Source: Pseudomonadota bacterium (GTDB lineage Bacteria > Pseudomonadota > Gammaproteobacteria > JAKAQQ01). From it: a stretch of 42,215 bases of DNA. Under the pieces are notes generated by a model. It was not told where the DNA came from and ran no database searches. It was given only the letters and a program-made list of their open reading frames with translations. This document shows, one piece after another, positions 32,857 to 42,215 of this stretch. The stretch spans positions 1-42,215 of the forward strand of contig JAKCBQ010000011.1 in NCBI GenBank assembly GCA_021839245.1, read 5' to 3'. Each line of letters begins with the position of its first letter. Position 1 is the stretch's first letter. The position numbers were made by a program, and so were the translations under genes.

Positions 32857-34293
32857 TCAGACGGCCGGGAAGAGGTGGACCGAGGTCTCGCCGCTCCCGG
32901 GATCGTGACGGAGAATCCGGTGCCGGTTGGTCTCGGTGATCCAGACCCCCCCCTTGGGATCGAGCGCGATCCCGCCGGGCTCCTCGAGCCCGTCGAGGAC
33001 CCTCGTGCTCGTCCTCCGGGCGGAATCGAGGATCTTGACCGCCCCGTTGTACGTGTCCGCCACCCAGATCCGCTCGCCGTCCCAGGCCACTCCCAAGGGA
33101 TGCTGGAGACGCGTCGAGGAGAATTCCCCCGTCGTGTCTCCGAAATCGAAGAGTCCGGTCCCGATCAGGGTGGTGACCCGCCCGAGGGCGGGGTCGAAGA
33201 GGCGGACCGACGAGGTTTCGGCGTCGGCCAGAACCAACCTCCGCCCGTCGCTTGCGAGTCCCGAAGGTTGGGCGAGGGCGGCAAAGGCCGCAGGACCATC
33301 CTCGATGTCCTCGCGGCCGCTCCCCACCCGGCAGGCCACGGTGGCACGCCTTGGATCGTAGCTCCAGAGCTGGTGGCTTCCGGCCACGGCGATCCAGATC
33401 TCGCCGCCGAGGACGGCGAGATCCCAAGGCGACGCGAGAGCCGTCTCTCGCGCCGGCCGGGCGGGGGTTCCCGGACGGAAGCTCGGGTTCCACCCTCGCA
33501 TCCCGGTCCCAGCCAAGGTCTCGACCCGGTCCGTCTCGAGATCGACGGCCCGGAGGAGGTGGTTTCCGCGATCGGCCACATAGAGCATGTCACCACGGCG
33601 GACGAGACCCTGGGGGTCACGGAAGGTGGCCAGAGAGGGCGGACCGTCTTCCGACCCCGGGACCCCGCGGCCGATGAAACGCACCGTCCCCCGCCGGCGA
33701 TCCTGAAGGACGAGACGGTGATGACCGCTGTCGGCCACGGCGAGGAGCTCCGTGTCGACGTGGATCTTGCCCGGGAAAGCGAGGAATCCCGGCTCCGGCG
33801 TGGGCTCCGGAGGATAGTCGGCGGGCCCGCGCACGAGCCCCGGGGCGTCCGGCGTGAGAGCGTCGTCGAGAAGCCGCGAGATCGCGGCGCCTTGACCCTC
33901 GCCGGACGCCACGTGCCGGATGTTCCCCTCGGGATCGATGAGAACCAGGGTGGGCCAGGCCCTCACGCCGTAGCGCCTCCAGAGATCGAGGGTCGGATCG
34001 AGGGCGACGAAATGGCGGATCCCCAAACGGGCGACGGCGTCGAGAGCCTTGCGGGGATCGGCCTCTTCAGGAAACTTGGGGCTCAGGATCCCGATCACGC
34101 TCAGGACGTCCCCGTGCCGCTCCTCGAGCCGGGCGAGTTCCGGAAGCACGTGGAGACAGTTGATGCAGCAGTAGGTCCAGAAGTCGAGGAGCACGAAACG
34201 GCCGCGGAACGAGGCAAGGGAGCGGGCCGTTCGCGGCCGAATCCAGATGAGCCCCGCGGGAAACTCGGGAGCGCGCACCACCCCGTGGGTCAC
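32857..34293 (-). CDS. Thioredoxin-domain protein with NHL beta-propeller (NHLRC2-like)
   Basis: A 478-residue protein. Residues 1-150 are a thioredoxin-like fold with FVLLDFWTYCCINCLHVLPE: Cys42-Cys43 and Cys46 give a CINC redox pair in the CCINC motif typical of the NHLRC2 group. The cis-Pro strand AWPTLVLIDPEGNI follows. Residues about 180-475 are NHL-type blades (VADSGHHRLVLQD, YVADRGNHLLRAVD, VLADAETSSVRLFD, WVADTYNGAVKILD, WITETNRHRILRHD). The role in bacteria is unknown; a thiol-redox job is inferred. GTG 34293 is preferred as start because family similarity begins there; the open frame reaches 34515. No signal peptide is seen. It is the first gene of the run to uvrC, pgsA and tRNA-Leu. 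Confidence 0.85.
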   Translation of the reverse strand: MTHGVVRAPEFPAGLIWIRPRTARSLASFRGRFVLLDFWTYCCINCLHVLPELARLEERHGDVLSVIGILSPKFPEEADPRKALDAVARLGIRHFVALDPTLDLWRRYGVRAWPTLVLIDPEGNIRHVASGEGQGAAISRLLDDALTPDAPGLVRGPADYPPEPTPEPGFLAFPGKIHVDTELLAVADSGHHRLVLQDRRRGTVRFIGRGVPGSEDGPPSLATFRDPQGLVRRGDMLYVADRGNHLLRAVDLETDRVETLAGTGMRGWNPSFRPGTPARPARETALASPWDLAVLGGEIWIAVAGSHQLWSYDPRRATVACRVGSGREDIEDGPAAFAALAQPSGLASDGRRLVLADAETSSVRLFDPALGRVTTLIGTGLFDFGDTTGEFSSTRLQHPLGVAWDGERIWVADTYNGAVKILDSARRTSTRVLDGLEEPGGIALDPKGGVWITETNRHRILRHDPGSGETSVHLFPAV

Positions 34294-35225
34294 GGTCTCA
34301 CTTCTCGGCGCGGTTGGCGACACCGATCTTCTGCGAAAGACGAAGGCGGTGGATACGCCCCGGGATGGGACGCGGGTGAAGCCGCCCGGCGCGAGGAACA
34401 CCGCGGTCGTCGAACGCGACCCCACGGATCGAGCCCGCCACCCCCGGCGGTTGCACACAGAAATCAGCGGCAACGGACATGAACACGTTCCAGGGCCCGA
34501 GGGTCTCCGAGCCACGCTCGTCAGGATCTCTAGTCCTTAAGTCTAGCCCCCTTCGAGGACCGGGCGCGACACCACACGGGCGCTCCTCCCCACCCGGCGC
34601 AGCCTCCTGCCACCGTGCCCGCGGCCCCGCCCAGAAACCTCGAATCCGCCCCCTCTCCGACAGGCGGGCCCGGTGTGAACATCTCTGAGCGCCGACACGC
34701 CTCGTGCAAGGAAGGTGGCCCCCGGGGACAGGGAGTGTCACCCTTTGAGTTCAGTTCCGAACGTATCGATCTCAATCGAAGAGACCGGAATCCCGAGCGA
34801 GGGCCTCGAGGAATTGGACAGGTTCACCGTGAAGACGGACGTCCCCGAGATTCCGCCGTCGGTGCCTTTCCAGCCCCCTGCCCGCGGTCACACGAGGTGG
34901 GAGATCCGTGGATTGCCGCATATCCCAATCCCCCCTTCTCCCCGTGGACACCCCTCAACCCGAGAGACCAATGTCGAAAACTCGAAGGATTCCAACAAAC
35001 GGAACCCCGGCGACCAGGTGGTCGTAGGGGCCGGCGAGACCGGCATCGTTGGCACACCCGGGATCCCGCCCCAGGGATGATCGGCGGAGGAGCGGGCACG
35101 CCGGCCGGCCGGCGGCACTCCCCCCCTGACTCCCCCCTGTGATTCGGGGCGGATCGAACCGCCTTCCTGCGCTCCGGCGGGTGTATCCTTCGAAGATCCG
35201 CCCTCTCCTCCCGGAGAAGCCCGAC
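34294..35225. other. Long intergenic region between divergent genes, no recognised gene
   Basis: It separates the minus-strand thioredoxin/NHL gene and the plus-strand LVIVD gene. Frames here are Arg/Pro-rich on both strands with no motif. It should hold both promoters, but none stands out. Confidence 0.4.
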
Positions 35226-36875
35226 ATGCCCGTTCTCTTTCGCCCGACGCGCCTCCCCTCCCCCGCTCGTGCGCTCCTTCCGCCGGTTGTTTGGCTTGCC
35301 GCTCTCCTGGGATGTTTCCTGGCCGCCGCGCCGGGCGCGCGTGCCGCTGTTGTGCCCCGACCATTCCTTGGGCCTCTTCCGCCCCCTCACTGTGCGCGGG
35401 GCGACCGGACGGAAAACGGCGTCGACGGCCAACTCACCCTCAAGGAGCGCCAAAGCGGGGCCTCGAAGAAAGCCTTCAACTGCAACCTCGTGGTGGTTGG
35501 CGAGTACGCGGGGCAGGGCGCCGGCCACCAGCTCCTCTGGTACCGGCACTGCGCGTACATGACGACCGAAGGGTACGAGGCCGGCCAGAAAGGTGTCCCG
35601 CCCCTCCGTCACCCGGGCATCCAGGTCATCGACGTCGCCAATCCTCACCACCCGCGCTACGTCACCAACCTCGACGATCCGGCGGCGCTCTACGACTGGG
35701 AGGACCCTTCGGTCAACCCCGAGCGCGCGCTTCTCGCCACCGCCGAGAGCTGGATGGGCGCCGGGCCGCAGCCGGCGGTCTCGGTCTACGATCTCCACCA
35801 CTGCGCGCACCCCCGCCTTCTGGCGAGCGTGCAACTGCCCGATCCCAACCTCCAGGCCCACGGCGGGAACTTCTCCCCCAACGGACACACGTACTGGATC
35901 ACGTCCTGGTCCAAGCGGCGCGTCTTCGCCATTGGGCTCACCCACCCGAGGCACCCACGCCTCGTCCTCGACTGGGCCTTTCCCCACGATCAGCCGGGCG
36001 GCGCCGGAGCCGATCAGATCTGCCACCGCATCTCGCTCAATCAGTTCACGGTCGACGGCTACCCACCGGGATCGCTCCTCTTCTGCGGCGTCGTCGGGCA
36101 CATGATCCGCCCGGGCGTGTTCCGCTCCGGCAACGGCGTCGTCATCTACGACGTCCGCCAGGTCCAGGAACGTCTCCCGCACCCCGTCATCAAGGTGCTC
36201 GGCCATCTCTACTGGAAGAACGGCGACATCGCCATCGAACCCGACCTCGCCTTCATCGACGGGACGCCCTACCTCGGCGCGGGCGACGAGTGCGGGTCGG
36301 GCGGGTGTAATTACCCTGAAGCCGCCATCGCGGCCTGCCATGCGCATCTTCCTCCCTACGGTTTCGAGCGACTGATCGACATCCGTAACCTTCACAAGCC
36401 GCGCCTGGTCGCCCAACTGCTGCTCCAGGCGGACGCCCCCGCCAACTGCAAGGCAACCGAGCACGACATCACGGCCACCATGGGGGGCTACGGCTACAGC
36501 CTCCACGACTGCACCTTCGACAACCCCCACGACGCCAAGCTCCTCGCCTGCGCGAGCCACCAGGCGGGCGTGCGCGTCTTCGACATCAGCAATCCCTACC
36601 GGCCACGCGAAATCGCCTACTTCGTGGGCCCGGCTCCCTCGAACCCGAACGAGATCGATCCCGGATCCCTCCTGAACCGCTTCCAGGGGGTCCGTCCCCC
36701 GATCAATTTCTCGTGGTCCAAGGCGCACAGCCGTTTCGTCTGGCGCCACGGGAAGCTTTATCTCTGGATCACCTCGAGCCACGGCGGTTTCTACGTCCTG
36801 CGCTTCCAAAATCAGCGGGCGATCCGCCGACTCGACCCGGTGCCGACACCGGGCAACGAAGACTATCAGGACTGA
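35226..36875 (+). CDS. Exported LVIVD-repeat beta-propeller protein
   Basis: A 549-residue protein with a signal peptide (VVWLAALLGCFLAAAPGARA). The mature part has repeated blades of the LVIVD type: IQVIDVANPHHPRYV, VSVYDLHHCAHPRLLASVQL, GVVIYDVRQVQERL, FERLIDIRNLHKPRLVAQL and GVRVFDISNPYRPREIAYF. Eleven or more Cys residues, several in clusters (CGSGGCNYPEAAIAAC), suggest disulfides in the periplasm. Such propellers usually bind partners; no catalytic motif is evident. GGAGAAG before ATG 35226 supports the start. It seems to be a single-gene unit. Confidence 0.78.
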   Translation: MPVLFRPTRLPSPARALLPPVVWLAALLGCFLAAAPGARAAVVPRPFLGPLPPPHCARGDRTENGVDGQLTLKERQSGASKKAFNCNLVVVGEYAGQGAGHQLLWYRHCAYMTTEGYEAGQKGVPPLRHPGIQVIDVANPHHPRYVTNLDDPAALYDWEDPSVNPERALLATAESWMGAGPQPAVSVYDLHHCAHPRLLASVQLPDPNLQAHGGNFSPNGHTYWITSWSKRRVFAIGLTHPRHPRLVLDWAFPHDQPGGAGADQICHRISLNQFTVDGYPPGSLLFCGVVGHMIRPGVFRSGNGVVIYDVRQVQERLPHPVIKVLGHLYWKNGDIAIEPDLAFIDGTPYLGAGDECGSGGCNYPEAAIAACHAHLPPYGFERLIDIRNLHKPRLVAQLLLQADAPANCKATEHDITATMGGYGYSLHDCTFDNPHDAKLLACASHQAGVRVFDISNPYRPREIAYFVGPAPSNPNEIDPGSLLNRFQGVRPPINFSWSKAHSRFVWRHGKLYLWITSSHGGFYVLRFQNQRAIRRLDPVPTPGNEDYQD

Positions 36876-37053
36876 GCCCGACCGGTGGCCCGAAGCGTCT
36901 CGGGAGGCGTTCCGCGCTAGGGAGCGTGCGTCCGGGGCCGGGGGGCCAGGATCTCGCGGATGACTGCCCTCCCGAAGCGCAGGGAGACGGCCTCACGAGA
37001 GGCGCGGGAGAGGCGGGCCTCCCGGAGCCTGGGACGCTCCGGGTGCCGAACGA

Positions 37054-37758
37054 TCACTTCTCCCCGGACAGGGTCGTGGCCTCGCCGGGCAGGAGTCCCA
37101 TGACGACGGCCGCCCGGAGGAGTTCGGCGGTGCTGCGTGTGCCGAACTTCTGGCACAGTCGGTGGCGGTAGGTCCGGACGGTGGTCGTGCTCAGATGGAG
37201 CCGCTCCGCGACCTCCTGCGTGCACACCCCCTGGCCCCAGAGCTCGAGCACCTGGAGCTCGCGGTGACTGAGACGCGGAGGGGCACCCCGGTGCTGACGC
37301 CGGCCCCCGACGTAGTGACGCGCCACGTCCGGGCTCAGATAGAGCTGGTCCTCGAGCACCGCGTGGACGGCTCGGGAAACCTCGTCGGCCGCGCAATCCT
37401 TGCTGAGAAAGCCGTGGGCGCCGGCCTCGAGGACCGTGCTGAGATAGGGCTCCTGACAGGAGACGGAGATCACGATGATCCGCACCTCGGGGTGACGGCG
37501 ACGCAGACGACGGACGGTCTCGAGCCCGCCGAGGCCCGGCATGTGGAGGTCGAGGAGGACGACATCGGGGCGCACACGCTCGAGGAGGGCGAGAGCCTCC
37601 TCACCGTTTCCGGCTTCGGCGACGACCTCGACCTCGGGATCCTGATCGAGAATCCGCCGCAGACCCACGCGGAGAAGGTTGTGGTCATCCACCACGACGA
37701 CCCGCACGGGCCCTTCATGCGGAGGATGACCCACCGGACGGTCGGCACTCACGGGCAT
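37054..37758 (-). CDS. NarL/FixJ-type response regulator (orphan)
   Basis: A 234-residue two-component regulator. The receiver domain (17-135) has Asp24-Asp25 in VVVDDHNLLR, phosphoacceptor Asp70 in VVLLDLHMPG, Ser98 and Lys120 (FLSKD), so it should be phosphorylatable. The LuxR-type helix-turn-helix lies at about 162-225 (LSHRELQVLELWGQGVCTQE then RLHLSTTTVRTYRHRLCQKF). No histidine kinase gene is in the window, so the signal and targets are unknown. ATG 37758 is supported by GAGGTG nine bases upstream; the frame continues open to 38169 without similarity. It is divergent from the exporter operon, which it might control. Confidence 0.88.
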   Translation of the reverse strand: MPVSADRPVGHPPHEGPVRVVVVDDHNLLRVGLRRILDQDPEVEVVAEAGNGEEALALLERVRPDVVLLDLHMPGLGGLETVRRLRRRHPEVRIIVISVSCQEPYLSTVLEAGAHGFLSKDCAADEVSRAVHAVLEDQLYLSPDVARHYVGGRRQHRGAPPRLSHRELQVLELWGQGVCTQEVAERLHLSTTTVRTYRHRLCQKFGTRSTAELLRAAVVMGLLPGEATTLSGEK

Positions 37759-38572
37759 CGGCTTCGATTCACCTCGAGACCTCGTCGCGGGGCGCCGGAT
37801 TCGGAATCCCCCGGCGGCCGCACGCGACTGGTGGGCATAAGAGGATACCGAAAACATGGACAAAAATCTCCTTGAATCTCTCCTCGTCTCCCATTGTTTT
37901 TGTTTGACGGCGATCCCCCCGTCGTCTCGGGCCGAGACATGAACCCCACCTCCGGGCTTCCCGGGAATTCCTTCACGGACCGTGAACGATTCCTCGCCCC
38001 TCTGGATCGGGGCATCCGTCCCCCCGGTCGTTGTGGACCGCGAGTATCGGGGAACGCAGGGAGCGGCTGACAGAGGCTCCATCCGGGACGTGGGGGTCTG
38101 GAGAGACGACCGCCACCCTTCGCGGATGACGGCAACCAAGGGAAAGGGGACGGCATCCGTGGGACGCAAGCCGGTCCCGTGCGCGGAGAGGATGGATCGT
38201 GAATCGCGATGCGATGAACGGAAGGCAACAAACCGGTCCCCAAACCCTCGTCCACCTCCGCGCCGCCATCACGGCTGAGAAATCCGCGCCCCGAACGGTC
38301 GTGCTGTGTCTCAACGACGAAGGCCTCCTCCCTGCAAATCTCTTCGGTTTCACCCCGACAAGAAATCGCGGCGCGGAAGGGCGTCATGATGACGCGTCGC
38401 GCACCGCCCGCCGTCCCCGCCGCCTCACGCCCGACCGCCGCAGCACAAAACGACCGTCCCTGGCCCGGCAACCGACTTATCATCAGGGTTGGTGACTTGA
38501 CTTGGCGTGAACCTCGGGGTGGGCGATGTTTCCACCCCCGCCGAGCGGCATCGGACCCTGCGGTGACGATCC
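37759..38572. other. 814-base intergenic region upstream of the exporter operon
   Basis: It lies between the divergent response regulator and exporter genes. Several open frames exist on both strands, but none has a motif or signal I recognise. Control sites for both units are probably here; I cannot place them. Confidence 0.4.
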
Positions 38573-39607
38573 ATGATCAGCAAAAAGAAACGCCTCCTCT
38601 TCCTGACGACGGCTCTCGTGATCGGTGCCGCTCTGGTCTACTGGAGCACCCGAGGCCCCACGGGCCCGTCCCGCACCCTGACCGTCTACGGCAACGTCGA
38701 CATCCGCCAGGTGGAGCTGGCCTTCAACGACAGCGGTCGGGTGAAGAGTCTCCTGGTGCAGGAGGGAGACCGGGTGACCCGGGGGCAACCGCTGGCGGAA
38801 CTGGATTCGGCCCGTTACCGGGATGCCGTCGATCGGGACCGGGCGACGGTGGATGCTCAGGCGCAGGTCCTGGCGCGTCTCTTGGCCGGGACCCGGCCCG
38901 AGGAGATCGCGGAAGCCCGGGCCGCGGTGACCGCCGCCCGGGCGACCCTGGAAAACGCCGAGATCCTCTGGAAACGTCAGAAAGCCCTGGCCGCCGAACA
39001 CGACATCACGAGGCAGCGCCTGGACGACGTCACCGCCGCCCTGAAGACGGCGCGGGCCGATTTCGATCGTCGTCGAGAGGCCCTTGCCCTCGCGCTCAAA
39101 GGGCCGCGCAAAGAAGATATCGAGGTGGCCCGGGCCCGGCTGCAGGCGGACCGGGCGGCGCTGGCTCTGGCCCTCCGGAAACTGCGGGACACCCGGCTTC
39201 GTGCACTGGAGGACGGCGTCGTCGAGGACCGTATCGTCGAACCCGGCGACATGGTGTCCCCCGGCACGCCGGTTTTCAGTCTGGCCCTGGACAACCCCGT
39301 CTGGGTCCGCGCCTATCTGCCGGAAACGGCGTTGGGCCGGGTGCGTCTGGGGATGCGGGCGTGGATCGAGAGCGATTCCTTCCCCGGCAAGCGCTTTGCG
39401 GGCTGGGTCGGCTTCATCTCACCGACGGCGGAGTTCACACCGAAGACCGTGGAGACCCCCGCACTGCGCACGGAACTCGTCTACCGGGTCCGCGTCTACG
39501 CCTGCAACCCCCGGCACGAACTCCGCCTGGGCATGCCGGTGACGGTGAGGATTCCCCTGAAGAACAACCGACCCCGGAGCCTCGCCGAGCATCCCTGTGG
39601 ACGATGA
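38573..39607 (+). CDS. HlyD/YbhG-type membrane fusion protein of an ABC exporter
   Basis: A 344-residue periplasmic adaptor held by an N-terminal helix (LLFLTTALVIGAALVYW). The first half of the lipoyl domain has GNVDIRQVELAFNDSGRVKS followed by EGDRVTRGQPLAELD; a long helical hairpin follows (about 75-205, rich in Ala, Arg and Glu); the second half has LRALEDGVVEDRIVEPGDMV and the barrel segment PVWVRAYLPETALGRVRLGM. It should link the inner-membrane ABC pump encoded downstream to an outer-membrane channel such as TolC. The next gene starts within its last 11 bases. Order and sequence parallel E. coli ybhGFSR. Confidence 0.88.
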   Translation: MISKKKRLLFLTTALVIGAALVYWSTRGPTGPSRTLTVYGNVDIRQVELAFNDSGRVKSLLVQEGDRVTRGQPLAELDSARYRDAVDRDRATVDAQAQVLARLLAGTRPEEIAEARAAVTAARATLENAEILWKRQKALAAEHDITRQRLDDVTAALKTARADFDRRREALALALKGPRKEDIEVARARLQADRAALALALRKLRDTRLRALEDGVVEDRIVEPGDMVSPGTPVFSLALDNPVWVRAYLPETALGRVRLGMRAWIESDSFPGKRFAGWVGFISPTAEFTPKTVETPALRTELVYRVRVYACNPRHELRLGMPVTVRIPLKNNRPRSLAEHPCGR

Positions 39608-41345
39608 GACTCCCCCCCCGAGCCCCCTGCGCCTGCAAGGGGTGAGCAAGCGGTTCCCACGGGGCAAGGAGTCGGTTCTGGCCCTGGACGGCCTGGATCT
39701 GGAGCTGGCTCCCGGCCGGGTGACGGGGCTCCTCGGTCCGGACGGGGCCGGCAAGACCACCCTCCTCCGCATTGCCGCAGGGCTCCTGCAGCCGAGTGAA
39801 GGCCGGGTGTTTCTTTGGGGCCGAGAGGTCGGGGCCGGAGACAAAGACCGTCAGGCCCGGATCGGCTACATGCCCCAACGCTTTGGTCTCTACGAAGACC
39901 TGACGGTCGAAGAGAACCTGGATCTCTACAGCGATCTCCAAGGGCTCGATCCGGTGCAGGCGCGCGAGCGCCGAAAAGAACTCCTGAAACTCACCGCCCT
40001 CGGACCCTTCGGCAAGCGTCGCGCCGGGGCGCTCTCGGGGGGCATGAAACAGAAGTTGGGTCTGGCCTGCGCTCTTCTGCGCGCGCCGCCCCTCCTGCTC
40101 CTGGACGAACCCACGGTGGGCGTCGATCCCATCGCCCGCCGGGAACTCTGGGAGATCGTCCAGGGCCTGCGCGCGGCGGGAACGACGGTGCTCATGAGTA
40201 CCGCCTATTTCGACGAGGCCGAGCGCTGCGACACCATTGTGCTGCTCCACCAGGGCAAACGGCTCCAGGAAGGGAGCCCGGACCGTTTCACAGAGCCGTT
40301 GCGAGGACGTTGTTATCTGGTGCGCCACGCCGAACGGCCGCGACGGGCGCTGCGCGAGTCCCTGCAAGAGCGTCCCGGGGTGCGGGATGCGCGGATCACG
40401 GCCGACGGCGTTCGCGTGCTCACCGGCCCCGGCGCCGTGGCCCGCGACGCCGGCGAGCAATGGGAGACGGTGCCGCCCGCGTTTGAAGACGCCTTTGTGG
40501 ATCTCCTGGGATCGGAAGGGGCGGCGTCCCCCCCCGCGGTGACGACGGCCGCGCCTCCCGTGACTGTCGGAAGCCCGGCGACGGAGGCGGTCGTGGAAGT
40601 GGAGGGCCTGCGCAAGTGCTTCGGCTATTTCGAGGCGGTGAAAAGCAGCACCTTCACCGTGCACCGCGGCGAGATCTTCGGTCTTTTGGGGGCCAACGGG
40701 GCCGGCAAGACCACGACCTTTCGTATGCTCTGCGGCCTTTTGCCTCCCTCGGGCGGCCGTCTGCGAGTGGCCGGGGTCGACATGCGCCGGGCCGGGAGCG
40801 CCGCCCGCGCCCGCATCGGCTATGTGGCGCAGAAATTCGCGCTCTACGGGAACCTGAGCGTCGACCAGAATCTGGCCTTCTTCGCCGCCGCCTACGGCCT
40901 CGGAGGCCCGAGCCGGCGCGCGGCCATGGCCCGCGCCCGGGAAGAGTTTCAGCTCACCCCGTACGGCTCCGTCAATGCCGACGACTTGCCCCTGGGTCTC
41001 AAACAGCGCCTCGCCCTGGCTTGTGCCCTGCTCCACGAGCCGCCCATTCTCTTTCTGGACGAGCCCACCTCCGGCGTGGATCCCCTGACGCGGCGGGAGT
41101 TTTGGCAGCGCATCAACGCTCTCGCGGCGGGGGGAGTGACGGTGCTCGTCACCACCCACTTCATGGACGAAGCGGAATACTGCGATCGCCTGGTCTTGAT
41201 GTCCCTGGGGGCGATTCTCGCCCAGGGCAGCCCCGCCGAGCTCAGGGCGCAGGCCCGGGATCCGGACCGTCCCGACCCGAGCATGGAAGACGCCTTCATC
41301 CGGCTCATCGAAGACCACGAGAACCGGCTCCGGAAAGCCTCATGA
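39597..41345 (+). CDS. Double ABC ATPase of a YbhF-type exporter
   Basis: A 582-residue protein with two nucleotide-binding domains. The first (about 10-230) has Walker A GPDGAGKTT, signature LSGGMKQKL and Walker B LLLLDEPTVGVDP. The second (about 335-560) has Walker A GANGAGKTT, Walker B ILFLDEPTSGVDP and a degenerate signature LPLGLKQRL in place of LSGGxxQ, which is also known in YbhF. It powers efflux of small molecules with the membrane permease downstream. The start is GTG 39597, overlapping the adaptor gene by 11 bases; the stop overlaps the permease ATG (ATGA). Confidence 0.93.
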   Translation: MDDETPPPSPLRLQGVSKRFPRGKESVLALDGLDLELAPGRVTGLLGPDGAGKTTLLRIAAGLLQPSEGRVFLWGREVGAGDKDRQARIGYMPQRFGLYEDLTVEENLDLYSDLQGLDPVQARERRKELLKLTALGPFGKRRAGALSGGMKQKLGLACALLRAPPLLLLDEPTVGVDPIARRELWEIVQGLRAAGTTVLMSTAYFDEAERCDTIVLLHQGKRLQEGSPDRFTEPLRGRCYLVRHAERPRRALRESLQERPGVRDARITADGVRVLTGPGAVARDAGEQWETVPPAFEDAFVDLLGSEGAASPPAVTTAAPPVTVGSPATEAVVEVEGLRKCFGYFEAVKSSTFTVHRGEIFGLLGANGAGKTTTFRMLCGLLPPSGGRLRVAGVDMRRAGSAARARIGYVAQKFALYGNLSVDQNLAFFAAAYGLGGPSRRAAMARAREEFQLTPYGSVNADDLPLGLKQRLALACALLHEPPILFLDEPTSGVDPLTRREFWQRINALAAGGVTVLVTTHFMDEAEYCDRLVLMSLGAILAQGSPAELRAQARDPDRPDPSMEDAFIRLIEDHENRLRKAS

Positions 41346-42215
41346 ACCGCCGGCGCCTGCGCGCGCTCATCCGCAAGGAGTTCCTGCAGATTTTGCGGGA
41401 TCCTTCGGCCATCGCCATCGCCTTCTTCATGCCGGTCTTCCTCCTCCTTCTCTTCGGCTACGGCGTGTCCCTCGACGCCCGTCACATTCCCCTGGCGGTG
41501 GTCGTGGACCGCCCCACGGCGGAGACCAGCGCCTTCGTCGGCGGCCTCGAGCGGTCGCCCTATTTCGCGCCGAGATTCTTCCCGAGCGTGCAAGAGGCCC
41601 GGGCCGCTCTCATGAAACGGCGGGTGGACGCCGTGGTCTGGCTGCGTTCCGATTTCAGCCGCCGGTCCCTGCGCGGGGAGACGGCCTCCATCGGCGTCTT
41701 CGTCAACGGGGTGGACGCCAACAATGCCCGGATCGCCGAGGGCTATCTGCAAGGGGTCTGGGAGAATTGGCTCGAACAGCGCGCCCGGACGGAGGGAAAG
41801 CCTCGGATCGTCCCGGTGGAGGCCAAGGACCGGATCTGGTTCAACCCCGCCGTGCGCAGCCGGGATTACCTGGTCCCGGGACTGATCGCGGTGATCATGA
41901 CCCTGATCGGGGCGCTGCTCACCGCCCTCGTGGTCGCCCGGGAGTGGGAGCGGGGCACCATGGAGGCGCTGATGGCGACACCGGCCGAGATGGCCGAGAT
42001 CCTTCTCGGCAAACTGATCCCGTATTACGTCATGGGCATGGGCAGCATGCTGCTCTCGGTGGCCACGGCGGTCTGGCTCTTCGATGTCCCGTTGCGCGGA
42101 AGCTTCGGGATCCTGCTGCTGGCCTCGACCCTCTTTCTCCTGGTCGCCCTGGGCATGGGGCTTCTCATCTCCAGTGTGGCGCGCAATCAATTCGTGGCCG
42201 GCCAGATCGCCATCG
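41342..42215 (+). CDS. ABC-2-type permease (YbhS-like), 3' end beyond the window
   Basis: The first 291 residues are present. It begins LIRKEFLQILRDPSAIAIAF, typical of ABC-2 export permeases, with a first membrane helix (FFMPVFLLLLFGYGV), a large periplasmic domain (about 45-175), then helices starting DYLVPGLIAVIMTLIGALLT and the coupling stretch REWERGTMEALMATP. It is translationally coupled to the ATPase gene by ATGA. YbhR-type and outer-membrane channel genes would be expected to follow outside the window. Confidence 0.9.
   Translation, partial: MNRRRLRALIRKEFLQILRDPSAIAIAFFMPVFLLLLFGYGVSLDARHIPLAVVVDRPTAETSAFVGGLERSPYFAPRFFPSVQEARAALMKRRVDAVVWLRSDFSRRSLRGETASIGVFVNGVDANNARIAEGYLQGVWENWLEQRARTEGKPRIVPVEAKDRIWFNPAVRSRDYLVPGLIAVIMTLIGALLTALVVAREWERGTMEALMATPAEMAEILLGKLIPYYVMGMGSMLLSVATAVWLFDVPLRGSFGILLLASTLFLLVALGMGLLISSVARNQFVAGQIAI

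Noticed and set aside
30590..32908. A 772-codon plus-strand frame opposite uvrC and pgsA
   Set aside because: It is the antisense of well-supported genes, rich in Gly, Arg, Glu and Val in the usual pattern of a shadow frame.
34530..34775. A small minus-strand frame in the gap upstream of the LVIVD gene
   Set aside because: No ribosome site, no motif and shadow-like composition.
34824..36809. A 661-codon minus-strand frame opposite the LVIVD gene
   Set aside because: The plus-strand gene has a signal peptide and repeats; the opposite frame has neither and shows shadow composition.
39435..41318. A 627-codon minus-strand frame opposite the ABC ATPase
   Set aside because: It is antisense to a double ATPase with all its motifs; no independent evidence.

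Overview
The window reads as chromosomal DNA of a G+C-rich proteobacterium, most likely gammaproteobacterial or a close relative. The evidence is the uvrC-pgsA-tRNA arrangement, a YbhG/YbhF/YbhS-type exporter, OpgG/OpgH glucan genes, a GlyGly-CTERM surface protein and C-terminal-Phe outer-membrane proteins. Exported proteins are strikingly rich in Arg and His, and an S10 carboxypeptidase is present. Both would fit an acidophile, but that is inference and I do not name a species.

Layout. (1) 1-5.2 kb: a GST/DoxX gene pair and a large FG-GAP/Ig-domain surface protein, which lies between two diverged direct copies of a decayed mobile element. (2) 6.2-16.4 kb: ordinary chromosome. It carries a divergent pair of peptidases (S10 and M13), a 5'-nucleotidase, a zinc alcohol dehydrogenase, an outer-membrane barrel protein, an S9-fold protein that has lost its catalytic serine, and a beta-class GST. 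(3) 16.4-18.9 kb: tandem tRNA-Gly and tRNA-Cys, a thioredoxin-fold peroxidase-like protein, a cupredoxin lipoprotein and a YbjQ-family protein. (4) 18.9-30.3 kb: an accessory island bounded by a partial copy of tRNA-Leu plus its flank on the left and by intact tRNA-Leu plus the same flank on the right. It holds IS30 and IS3 wreckage, a foreign A+T-rich segment with a broken sulfotransferase-like gene, relics of abiEii and hsdR defence genes, an intact glucan operon (small unknown gene, opgH, two opgG/opgD-family genes) and a decayed antitoxin-toxin locus. (5) 30.3-34.3 kb: the minus-strand run thioredoxin/NHL protein, uvrC, pgsA, tRNA-Leu. (6) 35.2-42.2 kb: a secreted LVIVD-repeat protein, an orphan NarL-type response regulator, and an efflux operon (HlyD-like adaptor, double-ATPase, permease) that runs off the window.

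Functional threads. The opg genes should build and export osmoregulated periplasmic glucan. The second gene of that operon is unusual because it is predicted to be a lipoprotein with a coiled coil before the OpgG domain. The island looks like a tRNA-anchored element whose integrase and defence genes have decayed while the glucan genes stayed intact. All calls come from reading the sequence and from remembered family features; no database search was possible.
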